NCBI GenBank assembly: GCA_037577475.1
Contig: CM075186.1
Coordinates: 2,577,501 to 2,641,500, forward strand
Reading direction: 5' to 3'
Length of the DNA stretch: 64,000 nt
Source: Chaunax sp. Z400
Taxonomy: Eukaryota; Chordata; Actinopteri; Lophiiformes; Chaunacidae
Both the position numbers and the translations under genes were made by a program. This document shows positions 33,248 through 46,341 of the stretch, piece by piece; the first letter of the stretch is position 1; each line of letters starts with the position of its first letter. Below the pieces are notes generated by a model. It was not told the DNA's origin and did not search any database. It saw nothing but the letters and a program-made list of their open reading frames with translations.

Positions 33248-35575
33248 CTAAACATGTCTCTGTCTCCAGGGATTAAACCATTGTAGGACTCTTGTGAGAT
33301 GCCACTGGGTGGTTTTCTCCACATCTGGAAGAAAAGGAAAGTCAACGTTAGATTTAAGTTGTGTTCAACTGAAAAACGTGGCCTTGAAAATCTGTGGCTG
33401 TCCATCTGTTGCGACCAATGCTAACCTGTGAGTCTGTCTTTGAGACGCTGGTTCTCCTCCTGCGCCTGAAACAGACCTTCCTCAGCTCTATTCAGGCGAG
33501 ACGTCAGTCTTTTACGATTACAACGCTCAACTATCAGGTGGGTTTTTACCGTATCCAACTCAGACTTTAGAGAGGACATCTGGTTATCGCAGCCGAGCCG
33601 AGCGTCTTCAAGCTGCTTCTTCAAGGCCTCCATCTCAGTACCAAATTTGACCTGCAGGGCTTCCAGCTGCTCCTGTAAGGTATCATTCGGCAACTCCTCC
33701 TCCGTCTGGCTGGCCTGAAATGAAGCCAATGAACAAGATGAGATTGTTTTGATAGGATAGGCTGTCTTAACAGAATTTAATTCCTATAGTTAGAGTATAT
33801 GTTTTGTGGCAGTCCACCAAATTATTTGGAGCTGTGTGCTGTGAGCTGGAATTCGTAGGTACGAACTAATTCCACATGGTCTCAACACAGCAGTTTAAAC
33901 TGTAGATTATTTACTTTGCCGTCTCACTGACCATTAAACACATTAGTTGTTCTTTCTATGAATCAGAAATGTATTTACCTTCTCCTCACTGGACGGTGTG
34001 TTCACCTTCTCCTCAGTGGGACGTTGGTGCAACACAGATGGCCTTTTTTCCTTCTTGGGACGGTAGTTGTGGATCACATAGGCACAACTACAAGAGAGGC
34101 AAGACATTGTAAATGAATCCCACAAATTGGGAAGTTGGGATTTTCTCATGGACAGAGCTATGCTATCAGTTTCCCTCTGTTTCCACTTATTATGCTAAGG
34201 TATTTGGATGAAGTGGTTTTTCAGGGAACTTGCATAAAAAATATTGTTAATTTTGCATAAGGATCATGCTGCTATAGGTGCAGCAGCCTCTCAAAAACTG
34301 TTAATTATACTAAATTATCCCTGAATTCTATGGATCAATATGGTTGAAATAAAATGGAAATATTGATCCAGCTCTGTTGCATACATGATACAGAGAAAAT
34401 ACCAATCTATGAACACAACTGCAAAGACAAGAAGCACAACTTACAGCGTATGCCCATTTCTTGCTGCATAGTCCTCAGCCGAATGACACCTTTTATCTTT
34501 AAGTGTGCGGTCGGCGCCAAAACTCATCAGCACGCACAGCATGGGAAGTTGACCATCGCGAGCAGCCATCATTAACGCAGATCTGCAGGTAAAACCAATC
34601 ACAGCAACAGGATCAAATGTAAACAATGTATTTAGTGAGGTTAAAAGAACAGTTGATCAAAACATGAAAGTTTGTTGAAAGTCAGTTGAAGTTTTTGAGT
34701 CCTAAAAACATTTCCAGAGCGTGGCAGCAAAATAGCATTAGCATTCTGCTAAATCTAAGATTATAAGACGCGTACCACTAATGTGATGTTATTGTAGTAC
34801 TGACCTTTTGTATCTGTCCAGAAAGTTGGCATTAGCGCCCTTGTTGAGGAGAAACTTTACCATCTCACTGTGACCCTTACGGACTGCCACAATCAACGGG
34901 GTGAATCCATCCTGAAAAAGACATCACAAACAGACTCAGTCATTTGTGTTATCAGAGCAGCAGTGACTCATTTTACACCAAATATCAATTACATGGGCTT
35001 GGAAAAGTTGACATTGCAATGGAGGAATTTTCATCAGATGACTTGAGTACCTCTAGTTGTAAAGGACTTTTTAAGTTGAGAGCATCTCATTATCTAAATA
35101 AATCCGGTCTATATTAAGTGTTGATACATTCTGATGTTTAGCCTAAGAATAAATGAAAGAAAGAAGAAATGATCACCTTGTTTTGTGCGTTGATGTAAGC
35201 CCCTTCTTCCAGCAGCAAGGCAGCCATTGACACACATGGGAGCTCTGCTTCTAAATGGAGGGCTGTATTGCCATCGGCGTCAAAGTAGTTTCGGTCGGCG
35301 TCATTCTCCAGCAAGGTCCTCAAACTACGCTCATTCTGGATCTGAGCTGCCTGATACAGTAGAGAATTGACATGAAATAATGTGTGAGGAAAGTAACCAA
35401 CAATGATCCATTTCAGCATTAAAAGAACGACTGTGCTGGAGTCTCGTCATCTAGGATTACCTCCATTAAGGCGGATCTATTTTGTTCGTCACACAGGTAA
35501 TGCATAGCCCGGCTCTCAAGGAAGAATGGCCCCATTTTGGTATGTCCATTGGCGTGAGCGATATCAAGTGCAGTC
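33248..35575 (-). CDS. G5: ankyrin/coiled-coil gene copy
   Basis: Exons: A 35461-35575, B 35177-35350, C 34805-34911, D 34445-34582, E 33979-34087, F 33426-33714 and G 33248-33324. The exon set is intact. Variants: Leu in AELPC of B, Arg in DRYK of C, 27-bp duplication present. The upstream unit is a short one (junction at 36911). Confidence 0.72.
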
Positions 35576-36910
35576 CTGGAATGGTAAAGGAGATCATTTG
35601 ATTATCATTAATTATATGCAAACATTCTTATTCACACTAAAACACTTAACATTTAAACTATTTGTGGAGCTATTTTGAACACAAGCCTTTGTCTGTTACA
35701 CCCAAACTACTTCATTCATTAGAGATTCAGCCATTCAGCTTCTCTTTCTGCTTCGATCGGATTGTGATTCTGACTTTGGATCTGCAGGTAGCGATACTTT
35801 TGTGTGTTTTGATACAAAAAATTATCATGGCAAAAGAATAAAGGGACTTATGGATACAACTGGTAATTACTAAGTAATCTGTGTGTGCTTTAATTTTTCA
35901 GCTATGGTCTTAAAATTACATTATTACATATTTATAATTCATAAAATTCATTCAATTTAACTTGGTGCTTAAAACAACTTGTATTTAAAATACTCAACAT
36001 CATTTTACCACAAAGGAGATCTACTGTACAGAGAAATATTCCATACTGTACTAAACAATATATTCGAGAGCTTCCAGTCTATATTTCTGGTACTGCAATA
36101 ATATTTTTTCAAAGGCTTTGCCATTTAAAATGCATTTTCCAGTATGTTTATGTGAGTGGCTGCATTCATATGTGTGAGGACAATTTGGCATATTCGTTTT
36201 CACTATTTTGACAGTTGATGGTGGGTCTCTTACTTTTTAGAATCGCTGTTAAACTTGTTTTGATGCTGATTTCCACAAGATGTAAGATAAACCTTAAGGT
36301 TAGCACACAGAGAGACGATGCGATTCATCCTACGGGATAGAAAAACTATGAAAGACTTCTAAGGTCAGTAATCCGCTGATTCAAACCTTTTCTAGTAACT
36401 TACTTTTCCGATCCAACCCCACTGGTTTATATGGCCTTTGCCTTTGACGCCCTTGTATCTACATGCTTTAATGTAGCCGAGTCCTCTGATTGGCGGAGAA
36501 CAAAGCACACGTTCTTTGTTGTTTTTTTACGTTTTTCCATACTTTACACCTGCACCATGGAGACAGCCGGGGCCCTCTGTCCGTCCGTCTCCGTCCACTC
36601 CGCCTCCACCAGTAAATTCTCCTCCTCGGACCGTCTCCTACGGAGCCCCCCTAGTGTCAGTTTAGAAAGGAGGAGTGTGGGGGAGGAGTGGGTCGCTTTA
36701 GCCGGACGTTAACCTCCATACTTGGCTCCAAACATGTGCAGCCCACAACATAGCCTGCATATAGACCCCCTTCAGTTCTCCCCTAGGCGATTGATAATCT
36801 ATTTGACATACAGAATTGCTAAAAATGGGTGATTTAGATAGATAGATAAATAGATAGATATTTTTTACATTGAACATGTTTAAATTAAAATTCAATTTTA
36901 CTTGTACTTG

Positions 36911-36912
36911 TC
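36911..36912. other. 439-bp deletion junction, short unit 2
   Basis: Same junction sequence as at 25705, exactly 11,206 bp away. Confidence 0.85.
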
Positions 36913-38630
36913 CAAATCCTCCTTGATAGACATCATTCTCACCAAAATGCCCCAGAGATATCCATCCAGTGGAGTTTTTCCCCAATGAATCAGCAGCAGT
37001 TTCGGTTCCTCAGTGGTTTTGTTCAGTTCATAATAAGCCATATACAGAGGTAAATTATACCAGGTGTGGGGGTAAATGATTTCACACAGACCCCCCAACC
37101 ACTCTCCACCCAGTTCAATGGCTTAAACCAGATCCACCGTAAAGCTAGAACTGGTGTTATTTTGAACTCTACCGTTGAAAGGTAGGGTGACATAAAACCC
37201 CTCGTCAAATGTTCGATCCATGATGTAGGGGTGTAATGAATGAGGTAGTTCTTTTTTTTGTACATTTCTTATTTATCATTTTTTAGATCAGAGGCCTTTA
37301 CCCAGCTGTTGAAAAATGGCAGAAGTTAAGATGGAAACCTTCTTTATACCCAGGAGTGTTGACTTATTAACAGGATTTATTGTGCCAAAATGAATGATCC
37401 AGTCATAGGTAGTTTCAGTCGAGCCTTCATGCTACATTCAAGCCATGACAAACGTCAAATAACTGGATGAGAGTTGGCTATAAGGATCTTAAATATATAT
37501 CATATATTATCTATACTGTACATATAGATAGACAAAACATTTTCGGCATAGAGGCACAGTCAAGGTTGCTGCAGGCTGCCAAGGGTTGTTGCGACATCAG
37601 CAGAGATTTCTGTGAGGTGTGGGAACTTCCACATGCTAATGCTAACATGTTTAGCTTAAAGGCTACAGTGAAGGTTTAAGCTTTTTAAAAAAAAGTATTT
37701 TCAAATCACTACGGGATCTCAGGGCTCCATGCACCCGTACAAGCTGTATTAGAACTGTCTTTTTCTCTTTTCTCTTTCTCGTCACTCCCCAATGTATTCA
37801 TATAAACATATCTGTGGGGAGTGATGAGTTCGTAGCCTAGATGCCAAACTCAAAGTCTATGTCCTGCTGCTGTAATAATAAACATTTCAAATCCATGAGT
37901 TGCCTGACTAGAATATATATATATATATATATATAGTATTTGATTCATATAAGTATTGATTAGTATTTGATTCATGTTTTTTGCCAAGTTATTACATATG
38001 GAATGTAACATCAAACGGTGCAATATCTGTCTTGGTGCTGGTCACTATTCATAATCATGGTAACAAAATCTCCACTCAACACGCAAAAGTGTTGCATTAT
38101 ATGTTTCTGTTGAGTATATTTAGGAGAATATTTGTGATGCCTGTATGTGACTGAAGACTAAAAGCTATGTATGTATGTATATATGTAGTGTACCAAATGT
38201 TCAGCGCTCAGTGCAGAAAAGACGCTCAGCGCCTCGTCACACTACTGGCGTTTGTAGCGTAGTGTAAATACGCACCGTTCCCATTGCAAATAATTAAACC
38301 AATACGCTGGCCTCAGGAAAAAATGGTGGACACAGGCCCTAACAATTATTGTGAGGATCGTTGGGCCATGGCGGAGGTTTGCACTGTCCAAGCGCTCTTG
38401 TTTTAAGATCCGACACAGTTTATTGTGAGACACATACTAAAATAGAAGAAATCAGGAACAGGTTCAATACCTTTTTACAGCACTGAGTATCATTGTGATG
38501 CTAAAAAGGCAAAAACTCCAGCATTACTTGCAGTATTGGGAACAACTTTATTGCTTGCTCGTTTCTACAATATCATTATGATGCTGAAAGAGTATTTCTT
38601 GCAGTCCTAGATACCATCTACTTAAACATG

Positions 38631-40958
38631 CTAAACATGTCTCTGTCTCCAGGGATTAAACCATTGTAGGACTCTTGTGAGATGCCACTGGGTGGTTTTC
38701 TCCACATCTGGAAGAAAAGGAAAGTCAACGTTAGATTTAAGTTGTGTTCAACTGAAAAACGTGGCCTTGAAAATCTGTGGCTGTCCATCTGTTGCGACCA
38801 ATGCTAACCTGTGAGTCTGTCTTTGAGACGCTGGTTCTCCTCCTGCGCCTGAAACAGACCTTCCTCAGCTCTATTCAGGCGAGACGTCAGTCTTTTACGA
38901 TTACAACGCTCAACTATCAGGTGGGTTTTTACCGTATCCAACTCAGACTTTAGAGAGGACATCTGGTTATCGCAGCCGAGCCGAGCGTCTTCAAGCTGCT
39001 TCTTCAAGGCCTCCATCTCAGTACCAAATTTGACCTGCAGGGCTTCCAGCTGCTCCTGTAAGGTATCATTCGGCAACTCCTCCTCCGTCTGGCTGGCCTG
39101 AAATGAAGCCAATGAACAAGATGAGATTGTTTTGATAGGATAGGCTGTCTTAACAGAATTTAATTCCTATAGTTAGAGTATATGTTTTGTGGCAGTCCAC
39201 CAAATTATTTGGAGCTGTGTGCTGTGAGCTGGAATTCGTAGGTACGAACTAATTCCACATGGTCTCAACACAGCAGTTTAAACTGTAGATTATTTACTTT
39301 GCCGTCTCACTGACCATTAAACACATTAGTTGTTCTTTCTATGAATCAGAAATGTATTTACCTTCTCCTCACTGGACGGTGTGTTCACCTTCTCCTCAGT
39401 GGGACGTTGGTGCAACACAGATGGCCTTTTTTCCTTCTTGGGACGGTAGTTGTGGATCACATAGGCACAACTACAAGAGAGGCAAGACATTGTAAATGAA
39501 TCCCACAAATTGGGAAGTTGGGATTTTCTCATGGACAGAGCTATGCTATCAGTTTCCCTCTGTTTCCACTTATTATGCTAAGGTATTTGGATGAAGTGGT
39601 TTTTCAGGGAACTTGCATAAAAAATATTGTTAATTTTGCATAAGGATCATGCTGCTATAGGTGCAGCAGCCTCTCAAAAACTGTTAATTATACTAAATTA
39701 TCCCTGAATTCTATGGATCAATATGGTTGAAATAAAATGGAAATATTGATCCAGCTCTGTTGCATACATGATACAGAGAAAATACCAATCTATGAACACA
39801 ACTGCAAAGACAAGAAGCACAACTTACAGCGTATGCCCATTTCTTGCTGCATAGTCCTCAGCCGAATGACACCTTTTATCTTTAAGTGTGCGGTCGGCGC
39901 CAAAACTCATCAGCACGCACAGCATGGGAAGTTGACCATCGCGAGCAGCCATCATTAACGCAGATCTGCAGGTAAAACCAATCACAGCAACAGGATCAAA
40001 TGTAAACAATGTATTTAGTGAGGTTAAAAGAACAGTTGATCAAAACATGAAAGTTTGTTGAAAGTCAGTTGAAGTTTTTGAGTCCTAAAAACATTTCCAG
40101 AGCGTGGCAGCAAAATAGCATTAGCATTCTGCTAAATCTAAGATTATAAGACGCGTACCACTAATGTGATGTTATTGTAGTACTGACCTTTTGTATCTGT
40201 CCAGAAAGTTGGCATTAGCGCCCTTGTTGAGGAGAAACTTTACCATCTCACTGTGACCCTTACGGACTGCCACAATCAACGGGGTGAATCCATCCTGAAA
40301 AAGACATCACAAACAGACTCAGTCATTTGTGTTATCAGAGCAGCAGTGACTCATTTTACACCAAATATCAATTACATGGGCTTGGAAAAGTTGACATTGC
40401 AATGGAGGAATTTTCATCAGATGACTTGAGTACCTCTAGTTGTAAAGGACTTTTTAAGTTGAGAGCATCTCATTATCTAAATAAATCCGGTCTATATTAA
40501 GTGTTGATACATTCTGATGTTTAGCCTAAGAATAAATGAAAGAAAGAAGAAATGATCACCTTGTTTTGTGCGTTGATGTAAGCCCCTTCTTCCAGCAGCA
40601 AGGCAGCCATTGACACACATGGGAGCTCTGCTTCTAAATGGAGGGCTGTATTGCCATCGGCGTCAAAGTAGTTTCGGTCGGCGTCATTCTCCAGCAAGGT
40701 CCTCAAACTACGCTCATTCTGGATCTGAGCTGCCTGATACAGTAGAGAATTGACATGAAATAATGTGTGAGGAAAGTAACCAACAATGATCCATTTCAGC
40801 ATTAAAAGAACGACTGTGCTGGAGTCTCGTCATCTAGGATTACCTCCATTAAGGCGGATCTATTTTGTTCGTCACACAGGTAATGCATAGCCCGGCTCTC
40901 AAGGAAGAATGGCCCCATTTTGGTATGTCCATTGGCGTGAGCGATATCAAGTGCAGTC
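38631..40958 (-). CDS. G6: ankyrin/coiled-coil gene copy
   Basis: Exons: A 40844-40958, B 40560-40733, C 40188-40294, D 39828-39965, E 39362-39470, F 38809-39097 and G 38631-38707. Intact. Variants: Leu in AELPC, Arg in DRYK. It is followed upstream by another short unit. G5 and G6 with their promoters share ATATTCGAG (near 36060 and 41443) where other units have ATACTCGAG, so these two are close relatives. Confidence 0.72.
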
Positions 40959-42293
40959 CTGGAATGGTAAAGGAGATCATTTGATTATCATTAATTATAT
41001 GCAAACATTCTTATTCACACTAAAACACTTAACATTTAAACTATTTGTGGAGCTATTTTGAACACAAGCCTTTGTCTGTTACACCCAAACTACTTCATTC
41101 ATTAGAGATTCAGCCATTCAGCTTCTCTTTCTGCTTCGATCGGATTGTGATTCTGACTTTGGATCTGCAGGTAGCGATACTTTTGTGTGTTTTGATACAA
41201 AAAATTATCATGGCAAAAGAATAAAGGGACTTATGGATACAACTGGTAATTACTAAGTAATCTGTGTGTGCTTTAATTTTTCAGCTATGGTCTTAAAATT
41301 ACATTATTACATATTTATAATTCATAAAATTCATTCAATTTAACTTGGTGCTTAAAACAACTTGTATTTAAAATACTCAACATCATTTTACCACAAAGGA
41401 GATCTACTGTACAGAGAAATATTCCATACTGTACTAAACAATATATTCGAGAGCTTCCAGTCTATATTTCTGGTACTGCAATAATATTTTTTCAAAGGCT
41501 TTGCCATTTAAAATGCATTTTCCAGTATGTTTATGTGAGTGGCTGCATTCATATGTGTGAGGACAATTTGGCATATTCGTTTTCACTATTTTGACAGTTG
41601 ATGGTGGGTCTCTTACTTTTTAGAATCGCTGTTAAACTTGTTTTGATGCTGATTTCCACAAGATGTAAGATAAACCTTAAGGTTAGCACACAGAGAGACG
41701 ATGCGATTCATCCTACGGGATAGAAAAACTATGAAAGACTTCTAAGGTCAGTAATCCGCTGATTCAAACCTTTTCTAGTAACTTACTTTTCCGATCCAAC
41801 CCCACTGGTTTATATGGCCTTTGCCTTTGACGCCCTTGTATCTACATGCTTTAATGTAGCCGAGTCCTCTGATTGGCGGAGAACAAAGCACACGTTCTTT
41901 GTTGTTTTTTTACGTTTTTCCATACTTTACACCTGCACCATGGAGACAGCCGGGGCCCTCTGTCCGTCCGTCTCCGTCCACTCCGCCTCCACCAGTAAAT
42001 TCTCCTCCTCGGACCGTCTCCTACGGAGCCCCCCTAGTGTCAGTTTAGAAAGGAGGAGTGTGGGGGAGGAGTGGGTCGCTTTAGCCGGACGTTAACCTCC
42101 ATACTTGGCTCCAAACATGTGCAGCCCACAACATAGCCTGCATATAGACCCCCTTCAGTTCTCCCCTAGGCGATTGATAATCTATTTGACATACAGAATT
42201 GCTAAAAATGGGTGATTTAGATAGATAGATAAATAGATAGATATTTTTTACATTGAACATGTTTAAATTAAAATTCAATTTTACTTGTACTTG

Positions 42294-42295
42294 TC
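42294..42295. other. 439-bp deletion junction, short unit 3
   Basis: Same junction, 5,383 bp from the previous one, making two consecutive short units. Confidence 0.85.
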
Positions 42296-44013
42296 CAAAT
42301 CCTCCTTGATAGACATCATTCTCACCAAAATGCCCCAGAGATATCCATCCAGTGGAGTTTTTCCCCAATGAATCAGCAGCAGTTTCGGTTCCTCAGTGGT
42401 TTTGTTCAGTTCATAATAAGCCATATACAGAGGTAAATTATACCAGGTGTGGGGGTAAATGATTTCACACAGACCCCCCAACCACTCTCCACCCAGTTCA
42501 ATGGCTTAAACCAGATCCACCGTAAAGCTAGAACTGGTGTTATTTTGAACTCTACCGTTGAAAGGTAGGGTGACATAAAACCCCTCGTCAAATGTTCGAT
42601 CCATGATGTAGGGGTGTAATGAATGAGGTAGTTCTTTTTTTTGTACATTTCTTATTTATCATTTTTTAGATCAGAGGCCTTTACCCAGCTGTTGAAAAAT
42701 GGCAGAAGTTAAGATGGAAACCTTCTTTATACCCAGGAGTGTTGACTTATTAACAGGATTTATTGTGCCAAAATGAATGATCCAGTCATAGGTAGTTTCA
42801 GTCGAGCCTTCATGCTACATTCAAGCCATGACAAACGTCAAATAACTGGATGAGAGTTGGCTATAAGGATCTTAAATATATATCATATATTATCTATACT
42901 GTACATATAGATAGACAAAACATTTTCGGCATAGAGGCACAGTCAAGGTTGCTGCAGGCTGCCAAGGGTTGTTGCGACATCAGCAGAGATTTCTGTGAGG
43001 TGTGGGAACTTCCACATGCTAATGCTAACATGTTTAGCTTAAAGGCTACAGTGAAGGTTTAAGCTTTTTAAAAAAAAGTATTTTCAAATCACTACGGGAT
43101 CTCAGGGCTCCATGCACCCGTACAAGCTGTATTAGAACTGTCTTTTTCTCTTTTCTCTTTCTCGTCACTCCCCAATGTATTCATATAAAGATATCTGTGG
43201 GGAGTGATGAGTTCGTAGCCTAGATGCCAAACTCAAAGTCTATGTCCTGCTGCTGTAATAATAAACATTTCAAATCCATGAGTTGCCTGACTAGAATATA
43301 TATATATATATATATATAGTATTTGATTCATATAAGTATTGATTAGTATTTGATTCATGTTTTTTGCCAAGTTATTACATATGGAATGTAACATCAAACG
43401 GTGCAATATCTGTCTTGGTGCTGGTCACTATTCATAATCATGGTAACAAAATCTCCACTCAACACGCAAAAGTGTTGCATTATATGTTTCTGTTGAGTAT
43501 ATTTAGGAGAATATTTGTGATGCCTGTATGTGACTGAAGACTAAAAGCTATGTATGTATGTATATATGTAGTGTACCAAATGTTCAGCGCTCAGTGCAGA
43601 AAAGACGCTCAGCGCCTCGTCACACTACTGGCGTTTGTAGCGTAGTGTAAATACGCACCGTTCCCATTGCAAATAATTAAACCAATACGCTGGCCTCAGG
43701 AAAAAATGGTGGACACAGGCCCTAACAATTATTGTGAGGATCGTTGGGCCATGGCGGAGGTTTGCACTGTCCAAGCGCTCTTGTTTTAAGATCCGACACA
43801 GTTTATTGTGAGACACATACTAAAATAGAAGAAATCAGGAACAGGTTCAATACCTTTTTACAGCACTGAGTATCATTGTGATGCTAAAAAGGCAAAAACT
43901 CCAGCATTACTTGCAGTATTGGGAACAACTTTATTGCTTGCTCGTTTCTACAATATCATTATGATGCTGAAAGAGTATTTCTTGCAGTCCTAGATACCAT
44001 CTACTTAAACATG

Positions 44014-46341
44014 CTAAACATGTCTCTGTCTCCAGGGATTAAACCATTGTAGGACTCTTGTGAGATGCCACTGGGTGGTTTTCTCCACATCTGGAAGAAA
44101 AGGAAAGTCAACGTTAGATTTAAGTTGTGTTCAACTGAAAAACGTGGCCTTGAAAATCTGTGGCTGTCCATCTGTTGCGACCAATGCTAACCTGTGAGTC
44201 TGTCTTTGAGACGCTGGTTCTCCTCCTGCGCCTGAAACAGACCTTCCTCAGCTCTATTCAGGCGAGACGTCAGTCTTTTACGATTACAACGCTCAACTAT
44301 CAGGTGGGTTTTTACCGTATCCAACTCAGACTTTAGAGAGGACATCTGGTTATCGCAGCCGAGCCGAGCGTCTTCAAGCTGCTTCTTCAAGGCCTCCATC
44401 TCAGTACCAAATTTGACCTGCAGGGCTTCCAGCTGCTCCTGTAAGGTATCATTCGGCAACTCCTCCTCCGTCTGGCTGGCCTGAAATGAAGCCAATGAAC
44501 AAGATGAGATTGTTTTGATAGGATAGGCTGTCTTAACAGAATTTAATTCCTATAGTTAGAGTATATGTTTTGTGGCAGTCCACCAAATTATTTGGAGCTG
44601 TGTGCTGTGAGCTGGAATTCGTAGGTACGAACTAATTCCACATGGTCTCAACACAGCAGTTTAAACTGTAGATTATTTACTTTGCCGTCTCACTGACCAT
44701 TAAACACATTAGTTGTTCTTTCTATGAATCAGAAATGTATTTACCTTCTCCTCACTGGACGGTGTGTTCACCTTCTCCTCAGTGGGACGTTGGTGCAACA
44801 CAGATGGCCTTTTTTCCTTCTTGGGACGGTAGTTGTGGATCACATAGGCACAACTACAAGAGAGGCAAGACATTGTAAATGAATCCCACAAATTGGGAAG
44901 TTGGGATTTTCTCATGGACAGAGCTATGCTATCAGTTTCCCTCTGTTTCCACTTATTATGCTAAGGTATTTGGATGAAGTGGTTTTTCAGGGAACTTGCA
45001 TAAAAAATATTGTTAATTTTGCATAAGGATCATGCTGCTATAGGTGCAGCAGCCTCTCAAAAACTGTTAATTATACTAAATTATCCCTGAATTCTATGGA
45101 TCAATATGGTTGAAATAAAATGGAAATATTGATCCAGCTCTGTTGCATACATGATACAGAGAAAATACCAATCTATGAACACAACTGCAAAGACAAGAAG
45201 CACAACTTACAGCGTATGCCCATTTCTTGCTGCATAGTCCTCAGCCGAATGACACCTTTTATCTTTAAGTGTGCGGTCGGCGCCAAAACTCATCAGCACG
45301 CACAGCATGGGAAGTTGACCATCGCGAGCAGCCATCATTAACGCAGATCTGCAGGTAAAACCAATCACAGCAACAGGATCAAATGTAAACAATGTATTTA
45401 GTGAGATTAAAAGAACAGTTGATCAAAACATGAAAGTTTGTTGAAAGTCAGTTGAAGTTTTTGAGTCCTAAAAACATTTCCAGAGCGTGGCAGCAAAATA
45501 GCATTAGCATTCTGCTAAATCTAAGATTATAAGACGCGTACCACTAATGTGATGTTATTGTAGTACTGACCTTTTGTATTTGTCCAGAAAGTTGGCATTA
45601 GCGCCCTTGTTGAGGAGAAACTTTACCATCTCACTGTGACCCTTACGGACTGCCACAATCAACGGGGTGAATCCATCCTGAAAAAGACATCACAAACAGA
45701 CTCAGTCATTTGTGTTATCAGAGCAGCAGTGACTCATTTTACACCAAATATCAATTACATGGGCTTGGAAAAGTTGACATTGCAATGGAGGAATTTTCAT
45801 CAGATGACTTGAGTACCTCTAGTTGTAAAGGACTTTTTAAGTTGAGAGCATCTCATTATCTAAATAAATCCGGTCTATATTAAGTGTTGATACATTCTGA
45901 TGTTTAGCCTAAGAATAAATGAAAGAAAGAAGAAATGATCACCTTGTTTTGTGCGTTGATGTAAGCCCCTTCTTCCAGCAGCAAGGCAGCCATTGACACA
46001 CATGGGAGCTCTGCTTCTAAATGGAGGGCTGTATTGCCATCGGCGTCAAAGTAGTTTCGGTCGGCGTCATTCTCCAGCAAGGTCCTCAAACTACGCTCAT
46101 TCTGGATCTGAGCTGCCTGATACAGTAGAGAATTGACATGAAATAATGTGTGAGGAAAGTAACCAACAATGATCCATTTCAGCATTAAAAGAACGACTGT
46201 GCTGGAGTCTCGTCATCTAGGATTACCTCCATTAAGGCGGATCTATTTTGTTCGTCACACAGGTAATGCATAGCCCGGCTCTCAAGGAAGAATGGCCCCA
46301 TTTTGGTATGTCCATTGGCATGAGCGATATCAAGTGCAGTC
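44014..46341 (-). CDS. G7: ankyrin/coiled-coil gene copy
   Basis: Exons: A 46227-46341, B 45943-46116, C 45571-45677, D 45211-45348, E 44745-44853, F 44192-44480 and G 44014-44090. Intact. Variants: Leu in AELPC, Lys in DKYK as in G1, and from here rightwards exon A has the synonymous His codon CAT instead of CAC. The upstream unit carries a (TA)n of 29 nt and the 1-bp frame change in the plus-strand ORF. Confidence 0.72.
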
